Source: Candidatus Brevundimonas colombiensis (GTDB lineage: Bacteria; Pseudomonadota; Alphaproteobacteria; Caulobacterales; Caulobacteraceae). Taken from it: a stretch of 64,000 bases of DNA. Where the stretch lies: assembly GCA_029202665.1 (NCBI GenBank), contig CP119326.1, positions 1,860,001-1,924,000 on the forward strand. Direction: 5' to 3'. Positions 15,199-23,592 of this stretch are shown here, piece by piece. Made by a program: the position numbers and the translations under genes. The notes below the pieces were generated by a model. It was not told the origin of the DNA. It searched no databases and worked only from the letters and a program-made list of their open reading frames with translations. Each line of letters begins with the position of its first letter. Position 1 is the first letter of the stretch.

Positions 15199-15742
15199 GA
15201 CCTTGCTGCCGCCCAACGCGACCCGGTTTGAACGCGCCCTTGAGAAGGCCTTGGCGACTCGTCTGGACGCCCTGCAAGTCCCCATCAAGGACACGCTGAA
15301 CGCCGACGTGATCCCGGTCGCCTCGCTGCCCTGGCTTGGCTACAGCTTCGGCCTGCGCACCTGGAACGCCGACTGGCCAGAGATGGTGCGCCGCTCGGTC
15401 GTCAGGAACGCGATCCCGACCGCGCGCCGCAAGGGGTCCGTTCAGTCCGTCCGCGACGTAGTCGAGGCTTTTGGCGGCTCGCTGGCCATCCGCGAGTGGT
15501 GGCAGCTCACCCCCATGGGGCCGCCCTTCACCTTCTCCATTGTCCTGACCCTGAACGGTCAGTCGGGCGAGCCGGTCACGGCGCGCTTCGTGGAAGAGGT
15601 CGTCGCCGAGATCGACCGCGCCAAGCCGGCGCGCGCCCACTTCACCTTCACCCAGGGCCTGTCGCTCTCGGGCGGCGTCGCCGTCCAGGGCGCGCTTCGT
15701 CCCGTCGTGATCCGCCGCATGGAATTCGAGCAAGCCGCCTGA
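15191..15742 (+). CDS. I: Tail protein I (P2 gpI-like)
   Basis: This 183-residue baseplate protein starts at ATG 15191, chosen because P2-type gpI begins with LLPPNATRFERALE just after the Met. An in-frame ATG 12 bases upstream is also possible. Other family features are WLGYSFGLRTWNADWPE, IPTARRKGSVQSVRDVVEAFGG and a late DRAKPARAHFTF. It connects the baseplate to the tail fibres encoded next. Confidence 0.92.
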   Translation: MTETLLPPNATRFERALEKALATRLDALQVPIKDTLNADVIPVASLPWLGYSFGLRTWNADWPEMVRRSVVRNAIPTARRKGSVQSVRDVVEAFGGSLAIREWWQLTPMGPPFTFSIVLTLNGQSGEPVTARFVEEVVAEIDRAKPARAHFTFTQGLSLSGGVAVQGALRPVVIRRMEFEQAA

Positions 15743-17910
15743 TGTCAGCCCTTCCGATCATCATCACCACGGCCGGCCTGAACGCCCTGGTCAACGCCCA
15801 GAACTCGGGCGTGTCCAACGTCGTGATCGCCAGCCTGGGCATCAGTCCGACCCAGATCGCGGCGACGGCGGCGACGGCGGCCATCCCTGGAGAGGTCAAG
15901 CGTATCGCCGGCGTCGCTGGCCAGGTGGTCGCCGACGATCAGTTCTATATCTCGGCTGGCGACCAGACCGAAGACACCTACACCGTCCGCACGATCGGCC
16001 TCTATCTGAACACGGGCGTTCTTTTCGGCGTCTATAGCCAGGCCGCGCCCCTGCTGGAGAAGGCCGCCCCGGCCATGGCCGTGCTGGAAGCCGCCATCAA
16101 GCTGTCGTCGCCCCAGGCCAACGCCATCACGTTCACCGGCGGCGGGTGGTTGAACCCCCAGGCATCCGAGACAGTCCAGGGCGTCCTTAAGTTGGCGCCG
16201 GTGGACGAGGTCGTGTTGGGCGCTGACCACTCCAAAGCGGTCACGCCCAAAGGGCTGAAGGCGGCCACGTTGGCCATGATGGCGGCGATCCAGGCGACCT
16301 TCGACCAGGTTGCTCAAGCCCTCGCGGGCAAGGCCAACACTCTCCACCAACACGCGGCTGGCGACGTGACGTCGGGAACCTTCAGCGAGGCGCGCATTCC
16401 CGCGCTGCCGCAAAACCGGATCACCGGGCTGATTGACGCCCTGACGGGCAAGGCCGCCGCCCTCCACGGCCATGTCATGGCTGACATCGACGGTTTGGCC
16501 CAGGCGCTGAGCGGCAAGTCGGCGGTCGGGCACAAACACGACGCTTCGGACACGAACAGCGGCGTCTTCGATGTGGCGCGCATTCCCGCCCTGGCGATGG
16601 AGAAGGTCACCGGGCTCAGCAACGCCCTGGCTGCTAAGCTCACCTCCGCCGATTTCATATGGGGTAAGCTGGGGAACAAGCCGGATTATTTCCCGACCAA
16701 CCGCGTCGCGGCCAGCGACCCGAATGTTGGCCTCGGAGGCATTTGGATCGCCGACGATAATCGCCTTTGGGTCGCGCATTCGGGCAGCGCGCACGGCGTT
16801 TGGGATACTTCGAACTTCGGCCCCCAGACCAAGGCCACCCTCGGCGACAGCGTCACCTTCGCCGACATCCGGGCTTTCAGAGGCAACGGCACAGGCGTCG
16901 TCTACCTCGGCGACCTATCGCACTACGTCTACTTCGACAGCGCCAACTACAACATGCCTGGCGCCCCACTGATCGTGAATGGCGGCGTCGTCTGGACCTC
17001 AGCGACCTTTGACCCGAACTCGCGTGTGCCAATGACGCGGGCGCACAACAGCAACCCCGATGACGCGCCTATCGGCGTGTCCTCAGGCGACGCGAACATC
17101 GGCCAAGGAACGCAGGGCTGGCATTACTTCACCTCCCGTCGCGCCGGATCGGGTTGGGGCGTCCAAACAGCGATCACAGACACTGACACGTCCGAGCAGT
17201 TCAAGTTTCGGAGAAGCGACAATAACGGCGCCTGGGGTCCATGGCGCACGGTCTGGACGACGGTCAACTTCAACCCCGCAAGCAAGGTCGATGTCTTCAA
17301 TCCCGACGGTTATGCCCACGCGATCTCGCTAGGTTGGAACGGCTCACGCATGGTGGCGCGTGTAGATGGTGCCGTGGCCGCCCCCGGCCAAGCGCTAGTC
17401 CACCTTAATGATGCCGCGTCGCCCACCGCGACCGCCGCCGGGGCGGCGACGGATCAGTTCATCACGCCCGCCGCGCTCTGGTCGTTCGCCCGAAACATGG
17501 GTTCGCCGGGCTATGCCGTCATCCCCGGCACGGGCCTGATGATCCAGTGGGGCCTGACGACGGCGAACATCCCCGAAGGCGAAACCCACGCCTCTCTGCC
17601 CGTCGCTTTCGGAGGCGGCTGCCTGGTCGCCCTGGCCAACCCGCGCAACGTCAGCCGCAACATCAACACCGACTACTACATGCAGGTGGCAGGCCACTTC
17701 ATCGATCGGATCGCCTTCTTCGCCAACCGGGCCAACGGCTCGGCCGGCAATCTCGACGGGTTCGAATGGCTGGCGATCGGCCGCGTCAGCGGCACGCCTG
17801 ACCCGGCCTATTCCAGCGGCGGCAGCGGCGGAACCGGCGGCGGAGGCGGCTCAGGCAGCGGCGGCGGCGGCGCCGGCGGTGGCGGCGGCGACGAGCAGCA
17901 GCAGATTTGA
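15742..17910 (+). CDS. Tail fibre protein
   Basis: This 722-residue protein starts at ATG 15742 directly on the gene I stop. Residues 1-150 are the P2-type fibre attachment domain (ITTAGLNALVNAQNSGVSNV, FGVYSQAAPLLEKAAP). Residues 192-253 and 254-305 are two imperfect repeats, each with a GKA/GKS turn, an HxH pair (LHQH, GHKH) and a SGxFxxARIPAL end. The centre (about 310-560) is a variable receptor-binding part, and residues 570-690 form a beta tip. The end is a Gly/Ser-rich stretch finishing DEQQQI. The middle uses more AT-ending codons than its neighbours, as expected of an exchanged host-range region. Confidence 0.87.
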   Translation: MSALPIIITTAGLNALVNAQNSGVSNVVIASLGISPTQIAATAATAAIPGEVKRIAGVAGQVVADDQFYISAGDQTEDTYTVRTIGLYLNTGVLFGVYSQAAPLLEKAAPAMAVLEAAIKLSSPQANAITFTGGGWLNPQASETVQGVLKLAPVDEVVLGADHSKAVTPKGLKAATLAMMAAIQATFDQVAQALAGKANTLHQHAAGDVTSGTFSEARIPALPQNRITGLIDALTGKAAALHGHVMADIDGLAQALSGKSAVGHKHDASDTNSGVFDVARIPALAMEKVTGLSNALAAKLTSADFIWGKLGNKPDYFPTNRVAASDPNVGLGGIWIADDNRLWVAHSGSAHGVWDTSNFGPQTKATLGDSVTFADIRAFRGNGTGVVYLGDLSHYVYFDSANYNMPGAPLIVNGGVVWTSATFDPNSRVPMTRAHNSNPDDAPIGVSSGDANIGQGTQGWHYFTSRRAGSGWGVQTAITDTDTSEQFKFRRSDNNGAWGPWRTVWTTVNFNPASKVDVFNPDGYAHAISLGWNGSRMVARVDGAVAAPGQALVHLNDAASPTATAAGAATDQFITPAALWSFARNMGSPGYAVIPGTGLMIQWGLTTANIPEGETHASLPVAFGGGCLVALANPRNVSRNINTDYYMQVAGHFIDRIAFFANRANGSAGNLDGFEWLAIGRVSGTPDPAYSSGGSGGTGGGGGSGSGGGGAGGGGGDEQQQI

Positions 17911-17922
17911 TCAGGAACGGAC

Positions 17923-18387
17923 ATGACCATCTTCTACAGCCCGTCGACGGGCGCCTTTTATGACGACGCCTTCTGGGACGCGCCTCTGCCTGATGACGCG
18001 ACCGAGGTCTCGGCCGAGGATCACGCCGCCCTGCTGGAAGCCTCCAGCCTGGGCAAGGTCATCCAGGCCGGACCGGACGGTGCGCCGGTGGCGGTGGATG
18101 CCCCGGCGCCGCCGTTCGAGACCCTGGCGCAACGCGTCCGCCGCCGTCGTGACGCCGAGATCGCGGACTTGCGCTGGATGATCGACCGCCATCGCGATGA
18201 AACGGAGATGGAGCGGACCACGACCTTGTCGGCCGACGCCTATGCCGCGCTGCTGGATCACATCCAGGCTCTTCGCGACGTGCCGGCGCAGGCTGATTTC
18301 CCAGACGCCATCGATTGGCCTGTCCTTCCTGCCGGCCCAACCGAACAAGACGAAACCCAAACCCCCGGAGAATACCTAAATGACTGA
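17923..18387 (+). CDS. Tail fibre assembly chaperone
   Basis: This 154-residue protein follows the fibre gene, the standard place for its chaperone. It begins MTIFYSPSTGAFYDDAFW, with a beta hairpin typical of fibre-assembly proteins. It then has QRVRRRRDAEIADLRWMIDRHRDE, a helical region also found in that group, and ends in the frequent DFPDAIDWPVLPAGP. It probably helps fibre folding and trimerisation. The next gene begins eight bases before its stop. Confidence 0.8.
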   Translation: MTIFYSPSTGAFYDDAFWDAPLPDDATEVSAEDHAALLEASSLGKVIQAGPDGAPVAVDAPAPPFETLAQRVRRRRDAEIADLRWMIDRHRDETEMERTTTLSADAYAALLDHIQALRDVPAQADFPDAIDWPVLPAGPTEQDETQTPGEYLND

Positions 18388-19594
18388 CGCCTATCTGCAC
18401 GGTGTCGAGGTCGTCGAACTGAAGACCGCCTCGCGCTCGATCACCACGCCGTCCACTGCCGTGATCGGCCTGGTCGGAACCGCCCCGTTCGCCGATCCCG
18501 ATGCCTTCCCGTTGGATCGGCCGGTGCTGGTGACCAGCGCGACCCAGGCGGCCGCACTGACCAAGACCCTCGCGGCCAACGCGGCCCTGGACGCCGAAGG
18601 CACCCTGCCGACCGCGATCCAGGCCATCTACGACCAGACCCGGACGCCCATCGTCGTGGTCCGTGTCGCCGCCGACGCCTCAGCCACGGCGCAACAGGCG
18701 CTGGTGGTCGGAACGGCGCTGACCAGGACCGGGGTTTACGCTCTGCTGGCGGCCAAGTCCGAAACGGGCATGACGCCCAAAATCCTGATCGCCACCGGCT
18801 TCACTCATCAGCAGACCAACGGCGCGGCCAACGCTGTCGTCATGGCCCTACGCGGCGTTGCCGACCGCCTTCGGGCCGTGGTCGTGGCGGACGGGCCCAG
18901 CGATACCGACAGCCATGCCGTGTCCAAGGCGACGTTGGAGGCCGGCGAGCGCATCTATCCCGTCGATCCGACCGTGGGCGTCCTGGCGCGTACCGGCGCC
19001 ATCGTCCAGCGGCCGTCCTCGGCCCATGTCGCGGGCGTCATCGCCCTGTCCGATCAGGAGCGCGGCTTCTGGTGGTCGCCATCCAACCGCACCCTCAACG
19101 GGGTGGTCTCGATCGGCCGCCCGATCGAGTTCAGCCGGTCGGACGCCACCGCCAGCTCCAACATCCTGAACGCGGCCGGGGTGGCGGTGATCGTCAACGA
19201 CGACGGCTTCCGCTTGGTCGGCAACCGGACCCCGCCCAACGATGGCGAATACGAGTTCCTGGCCCAGCGCCGTTGCATGGACATGGTCTTCGACGCGATC
19301 GAGGGTTCGTTCCGCTGGGCGCAGGACCGGCCGTTCAGCGCCAATCTGCTGGACGACATCGCGGGCGAGCTGGAAGCCTATCAGCGCACCCTCAAGGCGC
19401 GTGGCGCCCAGCTCGGCGGCCGGGTCTGGCTCGACCCTGAACTGAACACCGAGGCGACGTTCCGGTCGGGCCGTCTCTACGTGAACCTGGACGGCGAGGC
19501 TCCCGCCCCGCTGGACCGCCTGACCTTCCTGTTCCAGCGCGAGACCGGCTACTACGCCGAACTGGTCTCCAGCGCTGGCGCGCAAGCCGCTTAA
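18380..19594 (+). CDS. FI: Contractile tail sheath protein (P2 FI-like)
   Basis: This 404-residue protein is the sheath subunit. It opens with YLHGVEVVELKTASRSITTPSTAVIGLVGTA, the standard sheath N-terminus. It has the middle motif RPIEFSRSD and a C-terminal GRLYVNLDGEAPAPLDRL. Family length is about 390-400. The sheath contracts to drive the tail tube through the cell envelope. A good ribosome site (GGAG) lies before the ATG. Confidence 0.94.
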   Translation: MTDAYLHGVEVVELKTASRSITTPSTAVIGLVGTAPFADPDAFPLDRPVLVTSATQAAALTKTLAANAALDAEGTLPTAIQAIYDQTRTPIVVVRVAADASATAQQALVVGTALTRTGVYALLAAKSETGMTPKILIATGFTHQQTNGAANAVVMALRGVADRLRAVVVADGPSDTDSHAVSKATLEAGERIYPVDPTVGVLARTGAIVQRPSSAHVAGVIALSDQERGFWWSPSNRTLNGVVSIGRPIEFSRSDATASSNILNAAGVAVIVNDDGFRLVGNRTPPNDGEYEFLAQRRCMDMVFDAIEGSFRWAQDRPFSANLLDDIAGELEAYQRTLKARGAQLGGRVWLDPELNTEATFRSGRLYVNLDGEAPAPLDRLTFLFQRETGYYAELVSSAGAQAA

Positions 19595-19607
19595 GGAGAC
19601 CTGAGCC

Positions 19608-20111
19608 ATGCGAACACTACCCCGGTCCATCAAGGGCTACACCGCCTTCATCGACGGCTTCGGCATGATCGGCCTGACCACGGGCGGCAAGCTGCCCCCG
19701 ATTAAAGCTAAGACCGAAGCCTATCGTGACGGCGGCATGGATGGTGAGGATGAGCTGGAGTTCGGCATTGAAAAGCTGGAAGCCGAGCTGACCTTCGCCG
19801 AGCTGAACCCCCGCGTCCTGAAAGCCGTGCTGAGCCGCAACACGCCGATCACCCTGCGCGGGTCGATGGAAGGCGAAGGCACCGCGTCCGCCGTCCCGGT
19901 CATCGGTCAGTTCCGTGGCCTGGTCACGAGCGCCGATCCCGGCGAGTGGGGCGATCCCAAGAAGGGCGAGGTCAAGCTGGCCCTGACGCCCAACTATTAT
20001 CGCCTGCGGATCGGCGGCGAGGAAATCTACGAAATCGACCTGCTGAACGGCATCCGCCGGATCGGCGGCACTGACCAGTTGGCGGCGCGTCGCGCGGCCC
20101 TGGGCGTCTAA
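19608..20111 (+). CDS. FII: Major tail tube protein (P2 FII-like)
   Basis: This 167-residue protein follows the sheath gene with a strong AAGGAG ribosome site. It shows the family start LPRSIKGYTAFIDGFGMIG, then LPPIKAKTEAYRDGGMDG, ELTFAELNPRVLKAVL and the C-terminal LRIGGEEIYEIDLLNGIRRI. Tube proteins stack as hexamers inside the sheath. The identity is strong. Confidence 0.94.
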   Translation: MRTLPRSIKGYTAFIDGFGMIGLTTGGKLPPIKAKTEAYRDGGMDGEDELEFGIEKLEAELTFAELNPRVLKAVLSRNTPITLRGSMEGEGTASAVPVIGQFRGLVTSADPGEWGDPKKGEVKLALTPNYYRLRIGGEEIYEIDLLNGIRRIGGTDQLAARRAALGV

Positions 20112-20121
20112 GGAGGGCGTG

Positions 20122-20388
20122 ATGATCGATCCGAACAAGACCTTCGACCTGAAGGCTCCCTTCGACCACGAAGGGCAGAACGTCGCCCAGGTGCGGCTTC
20201 GCCGTCCGAAGGGGCGCGAAATCCGTGAGATGCGCAACAAGGCGTCCCAACCCGGCGCCCAGAGCGGCGACATCACCTTCGCTATGATGGCCAACCTTGC
20301 CGAACAGCCGGAAGCGCTCTTCGACGAGATGGACGGCGTGGACGTTCGCCAGATCGAGACCTGGCTGGAGACCCTTCTGGGAAACTGA
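20122..20388 (+). CDS. E: Tail assembly chaperone E (0 frame)
   Basis: This 88-residue protein starts at ATG 20122, four bases after an AGGAGGG ribosome site. A GTG three bases earlier is too close to it. It shows the P2 gpE features FDLKAPFDHEGQNVAQVRLR, PKGREIREMRN and a late DVRQIETWLETLLGN. It assists tape-measure assembly. Its last codons contain the slippery heptamer G GGA AAC at 20379-20385, just before the TGA, from which a longer E-E' protein can be made by -1 frameshifting. Confidence 0.88.
   Translation: MIDPNKTFDLKAPFDHEGQNVAQVRLRRPKGREIREMRNKASQPGAQSGDITFAMMANLAEQPEALFDEMDGVDVRQIETWLETLLGN
20379..20385 (+). promoter_or_regulatory. Programmed -1 frameshift slippery site (G GGA AAC)
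   Basis: The heptamer GGGAAAC lies in the correct X XXY YYZ register of gene E, one codon before its TGA stop. A -1 slip continues at 20385 into an open frame that encodes a GpE-type E' domain. Phage tails with this gene pair (P2 E/E', lambda G/GT with GGGAAAG) make a small amount of fusion in this way. Confidence 0.8.
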
Positions 20389-20552
20389 CGGCCGACCGGG
20401 TGGAGGCGATGCAGGAAATCATCGCCTTCGCCTACGGTTGGACCCCTGACGTTCTCGACGATCTCACCTTGGACCAGATGGAAGTTTGGCAGGCGCGCGC
20501 CAAGGAACGGATCGACTTCATGGGCCGCGCCCGTTGCCCCCTCATTGGATAG
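20385..20552 (+). CDS. E': Tail assembly protein E' (GpE family), made by -1 frameshift from E
   Basis: In the -1 frame after the slippery site there is a 55-codon open frame ending at TAG 20550-20552. It reads LTADRVEAMQEIIAFAYGWT, then PDVLDDLTLDQMEVWQARAK and ERIDFMGRARCPLIG. This has the GpE signature: a short helix, an aromatic-WTP turn, DxMEVW and a final Arg-rich helix. The E-E' fusion would be 143 residues. A separate start at ATG 20409 is possible but has no ribosome site. The frame and slip site are seen; the mechanism follows P2 and lambda. Confidence 0.82.
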   Translation: MTADRVEAMQEIIAFAYGWTPDVLDDLTLDQMEVWQARAKERIDFMGRARCPLIG

Positions 20553-20555
20553 ACC

Positions 20556-22994
20556 GTGAAGAACCTCGTCGCCGCCCTTACTCTGCGCTTCATGGACCGC
20601 CTGTCGGGGCCGTCCAGGGGCGCGGTGCGCGCGGTCGGCATGATCGAGCGGGGACAGAAGATGGCCGCCGCCGCCTCGTCCCAATGGTCCAAGGGGCTGG
20701 ACCAGCTCGACAGCCGTCTGAACCGACTGGCGTCTGCCTCCCTGGTGACCGACGGCCTCGGCCGGGCCGGCGAGGCGATGATGCGTCCGCTGAAGGCAGG
20801 CGTCGTCGCCTCGGCCGAGTTCAATCGCGGCATGACCGGCATCGGCATCACCGCCCAGATGACCGACGCCAAACTAGCCCCGCTGCGCGCCACCATTTTC
20901 TCCACCGCCAACGAGATCGGCGCCCTCCCATCCACCGTCCAGGCGACCTTCGGCGCGGTCCTCGCCGAAGGCGTCTATAAGACCGAGAGCGAGCTGTCCC
21001 GCGCCGGCGTCGCCATGGCGAAGTTTCAGCGCCTTCAGGCCGTCATGGGCGAACCCCTGTCTGATGCGGAGGCCGGCTCCTTCTCTGCCGCCATGGGGTC
21101 CAGCCTCAAACTGCGCGCGGACCAGCTCGATCAGGCCAACGCCATGGTCAATCGGTCGGCGCAGCAAGGCGGTGTCAGCGGCGCCACCCTCGCCAAGTTC
21201 CTGCCCAGCCAAACGGGCGCGCTGGTCGGCCTAAACTTCGCCAACGAGAAGGGCCTCGCCGATCTGCTGACCGCAAACCAACTGGCGAAGCGTCTCGCGG
21301 GGTCGAACGACCAAGCCGCCAACAACATCTCCAACCTCATGTCGAAGCTGGCCAGCCCGGAGGTTCTACGGAACTTCTCCAAGATCGGCATCGACATGGA
21401 AAAGGAGATCAAGGCGGGGGTGTTGCGTGGCGTCTCGCCGCTCCAAACCGTCGCTGAAATCACGGGCCGCCAGACGAAGGCCGATCAGTTCAGGATCGGG
21501 GAGCTGTTCGGCGATCAACAGGCCAAGGATGGTCTGATGGCGCTGGTTCAGAACCTGGACGAGTTCAAGGCTATGAGCCGTGAGCTTCAGTCTGGCGACG
21601 TGCTGAAGGGCTATTTCGCGGACCTAGACCGCGCGCTGCAAGGGCCGGCCGCTTCGTTTGATCGCTACAAGTCCGGCATCGCCATCGCCGGCATCGCCAC
21701 CGGCACAATCCTAGCCCCGGCCGTGGGTCTCGCGGCCGGGCTGCTGAGCAAGGTCGCCAACTGGATGACCGAGGCGAGCGAGAGCGGATCGTGGCTCGCC
21801 AAGGCCGCCGTCTGGGCCTTCGCCGGCATGGCCGGGCTGGCGGTCGGAGCGGGGATGGTCGGCCATGCCGTCGTCGGCATCCTCGGGCCGCTCTTCATCA
21901 TGAAAACGCTTCTGGGACCGTCGGGCCTAGGGGGAGCTGGTTTCGGTATGATGGCCGGCAAGGTGGTGACCTGGCTGGGGCGCATGCGCCTGGCGGCCAT
22001 CGGCTTCAATCTGTCGATGCTGGCCAATCCTGTCGTCTTGGGCGTCATGGCGGCCATCGCCGTGATCGGATTGGCGGCGGTCCTGATCCGCAAGTATTGG
22101 CAGCCCATCAAGGCCTTCTTCGGCGGCGTCGGCGCGGCATTGGGCGAAGCGTTCGGCCCGGCGCTGAGTGCTATCGGCGGCGCGCTGCGTCCGCTGAAGC
22201 CGCTGTGGGACGCTGTCGCCGGGGCGGTCGGTCGGTTCTTCGGCTGGATCGGACGACTGATGCAGCCGATGCAGGCGACGAAGGGGCAACTGGACGGTGC
22301 GTCCAACGCCGGGCGCAACTTCGGCCGGATGCTGGTTCTGGCCTTCAACCTGTCGCCGATCGGCATCTTCGCGCGCGGCGTCATGACGGCCTTCCGCTTC
22401 ATCCAGGGCGCCATGAATTGGCGGCCGATGGAGACGCTGCGCCAGGCCTGGTCGGGCGTGACCGGCTTCTTCGGCGGCCTGATCACGCGGTTCAACGGGT
22501 TCGGCCGGGCGATCATGCAAGGCCTGATCGGCGGCGTCCGCGCCATGCTGGGCGAAGTGGCGTCCGCCGTGGTCGGCGTGGCCAACGGCGCCGTCAGCAG
22601 GTTCAAGGGCGTGCTGGGCATCAAATCCCCCAGCCGCGTCTTCGCAGCCCTGGGCGGCTATACGATGGAAGGCCTGACAATGGGCCTGACGCGTGGCGGC
22701 CGGTCGGCCATCGGTCAGGTCGCGGCGGTCGGCGGTGCCCTGGTGGCGGCCATGCCGGGCGCCACGGCCGGGCCGGCCGGAAGCGCCATGCCGGCCGTGC
22801 TCGCCAGCCTGTCGGCCGCGCCTGATGCGGCCTCGGCCGGCACGCGTGGCGGGGCGTCAGGCGGCGTCCATATCGAGCAGGTTTTGATTCAGGTTTCGAT
22901 CCCGGCCGGGGCCGACGCGACGCGTCAGGGCGGCATGGCGGGTCGCGCGGCAGCCGACAGCTTCCGGGCGCGCCTCTATGACGGATTGAGCTGA
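20556..22994 (+). CDS. T: Tail tape measure protein (P2 T-like)
   Basis: This 812-residue protein starts at GTG 20556, four bases after the E' stop. Residues 1-380 are helical with the tape-measure core pattern (MTGIGITAQMTDAKLAPLRA, AVMGEPLSDAEAGSFSAA). Three hydrophobic stretches near 370, 420 and 500 may act in membrane passage during DNA entry. The C-terminus is Gly/Ala-rich (KSPSRVFAALGGYTMEGLTM is a common tape-measure signature). The protein sets tail length and sits inside the tube. Confidence 0.93.
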   Translation: MKNLVAALTLRFMDRLSGPSRGAVRAVGMIERGQKMAAAASSQWSKGLDQLDSRLNRLASASLVTDGLGRAGEAMMRPLKAGVVASAEFNRGMTGIGITAQMTDAKLAPLRATIFSTANEIGALPSTVQATFGAVLAEGVYKTESELSRAGVAMAKFQRLQAVMGEPLSDAEAGSFSAAMGSSLKLRADQLDQANAMVNRSAQQGGVSGATLAKFLPSQTGALVGLNFANEKGLADLLTANQLAKRLAGSNDQAANNISNLMSKLASPEVLRNFSKIGIDMEKEIKAGVLRGVSPLQTVAEITGRQTKADQFRIGELFGDQQAKDGLMALVQNLDEFKAMSRELQSGDVLKGYFADLDRALQGPAASFDRYKSGIAIAGIATGTILAPAVGLAAGLLSKVANWMTEASESGSWLAKAAVWAFAGMAGLAVGAGMVGHAVVGILGPLFIMKTLLGPSGLGGAGFGMMAGKVVTWLGRMRLAAIGFNLSMLANPVVLGVMAAIAVIGLAAVLIRKYWQPIKAFFGGVGAALGEAFGPALSAIGGALRPLKPLWDAVAGAVGRFFGWIGRLMQPMQATKGQLDGASNAGRNFGRMLVLAFNLSPIGIFARGVMTAFRFIQGAMNWRPMETLRQAWSGVTGFFGGLITRFNGFGRAIMQGLIGGVRAMLGEVASAVVGVANGAVSRFKGVLGIKSPSRVFAALGGYTMEGLTMGLTRGGRSAIGQVAAVGGALVAAMPGATAGPAGSAMPAVLASLSAAPDAASAGTRGGASGGVHIEQVLIQVSIPAGADATRQGGMAGRAAADSFRARLYDGLS

Positions 22995-23386
22995 TGAGCG
23001 AAGTTCTGATGACCTTGGGCGACATCCGCTTTTCGGTGGCGGAAGGGGCCTATCGCTCGCTGAACCGCGAACTGGAGATCATGACGGCGAAGATCGCCCG
23101 CGCCGGTCGCCAGTCGGCCCGCCAGACCCTTGGCCTGGACGAGACCATCGACATCGAGGGCGTCTGCTATCCTGGCCAGCGCCACGCCCGTGATCGGGTG
23201 GACAGCTTCCGGGAGGTCGCGCGCACTCAAAAGCCCCAGATGCTGACGGACGGCACGGGGACGGTCTGGGGCCTGTTTGTGATCGAGGGCGTGAGCGAGC
23301 GCGGATCGGAGCTGCTGTCCAACGGCGTCCCCCAACGCCAGGACTTCCGCATCCGCCTGGGCGCCTACGGCGAGGACGCGGCATGA
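22994..23386 (+). CDS. U: Tail protein U (P2 gpU-like)
   Basis: This 130-residue protein overlaps the tape-measure stop (TGATG). Family features are SEVLMTLGDIRFSVAEGAYR at the start, the motif ARAGRQSARQTLGLDETIDI and RVDSFREVARTQKPQMLTDG. It ends SNGVPQRQDFRIRLGAYG. gpU is thought to act as tail terminator or at the tube end in P2-type tails. Confidence 0.92.
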   Translation: MSEVLMTLGDIRFSVAEGAYRSLNRELEIMTAKIARAGRQSARQTLGLDETIDIEGVCYPGQRHARDRVDSFREVARTQKPQMLTDGTGTVWGLFVIEGVSERGSELLSNGVPQRQDFRIRLGAYGEDAA

Positions 23387-23592
23387 CCAGGACGATGACC
23401 ACCCGACAGGGCGATGTGGTCGATCAGATCGCCAAGCAGGTCTATGGCCGCACCACCGAGGCCACCGAGGCGCTGCTGAACGCCAATCCCCAGCTCGCCG
23501 GCCTGCCGCCGCGTCTGCCGGCCGGCGTCGTCGTTGTCCTGCCCGATCTGGCCACGGCCGAGACCAAGCCCACGGTGCGCCTGTGGGCCTGA
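23383..23592 (+). CDS. X: Tail protein X (P2 gpX-like, LysM-type)
   Basis: This 69-residue protein overlaps U by four bases. It has the LysM-like fold pattern TTRQGDVVDQIAKQVYGRTT, then EALLNANPQLAGLPPRLPAG and VVVLPDL. gpX sits near the baseplate hub and may bind peptidoglycan. Length and position match the family. Confidence 0.92.
   Translation: MTRTMTTRQGDVVDQIAKQVYGRTTEATEALLNANPQLAGLPPRLPAGVVVVLPDLATAETKPTVRLWA

Noticed and set aside
17815..17910. Gly/Ser-rich end of the tail fibre as a sequence artefact or separate gene
   Set aside because: It is in frame, ends in a normal stop, and the chaperone gene follows directly; low-complexity ends occur in fibres.
20122..20552. Damaging frameshift mutation in gene E
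   Set aside because: The slippery heptamer and the conserved E/E' layout of P2-type tails make a programmed shift the better reading.
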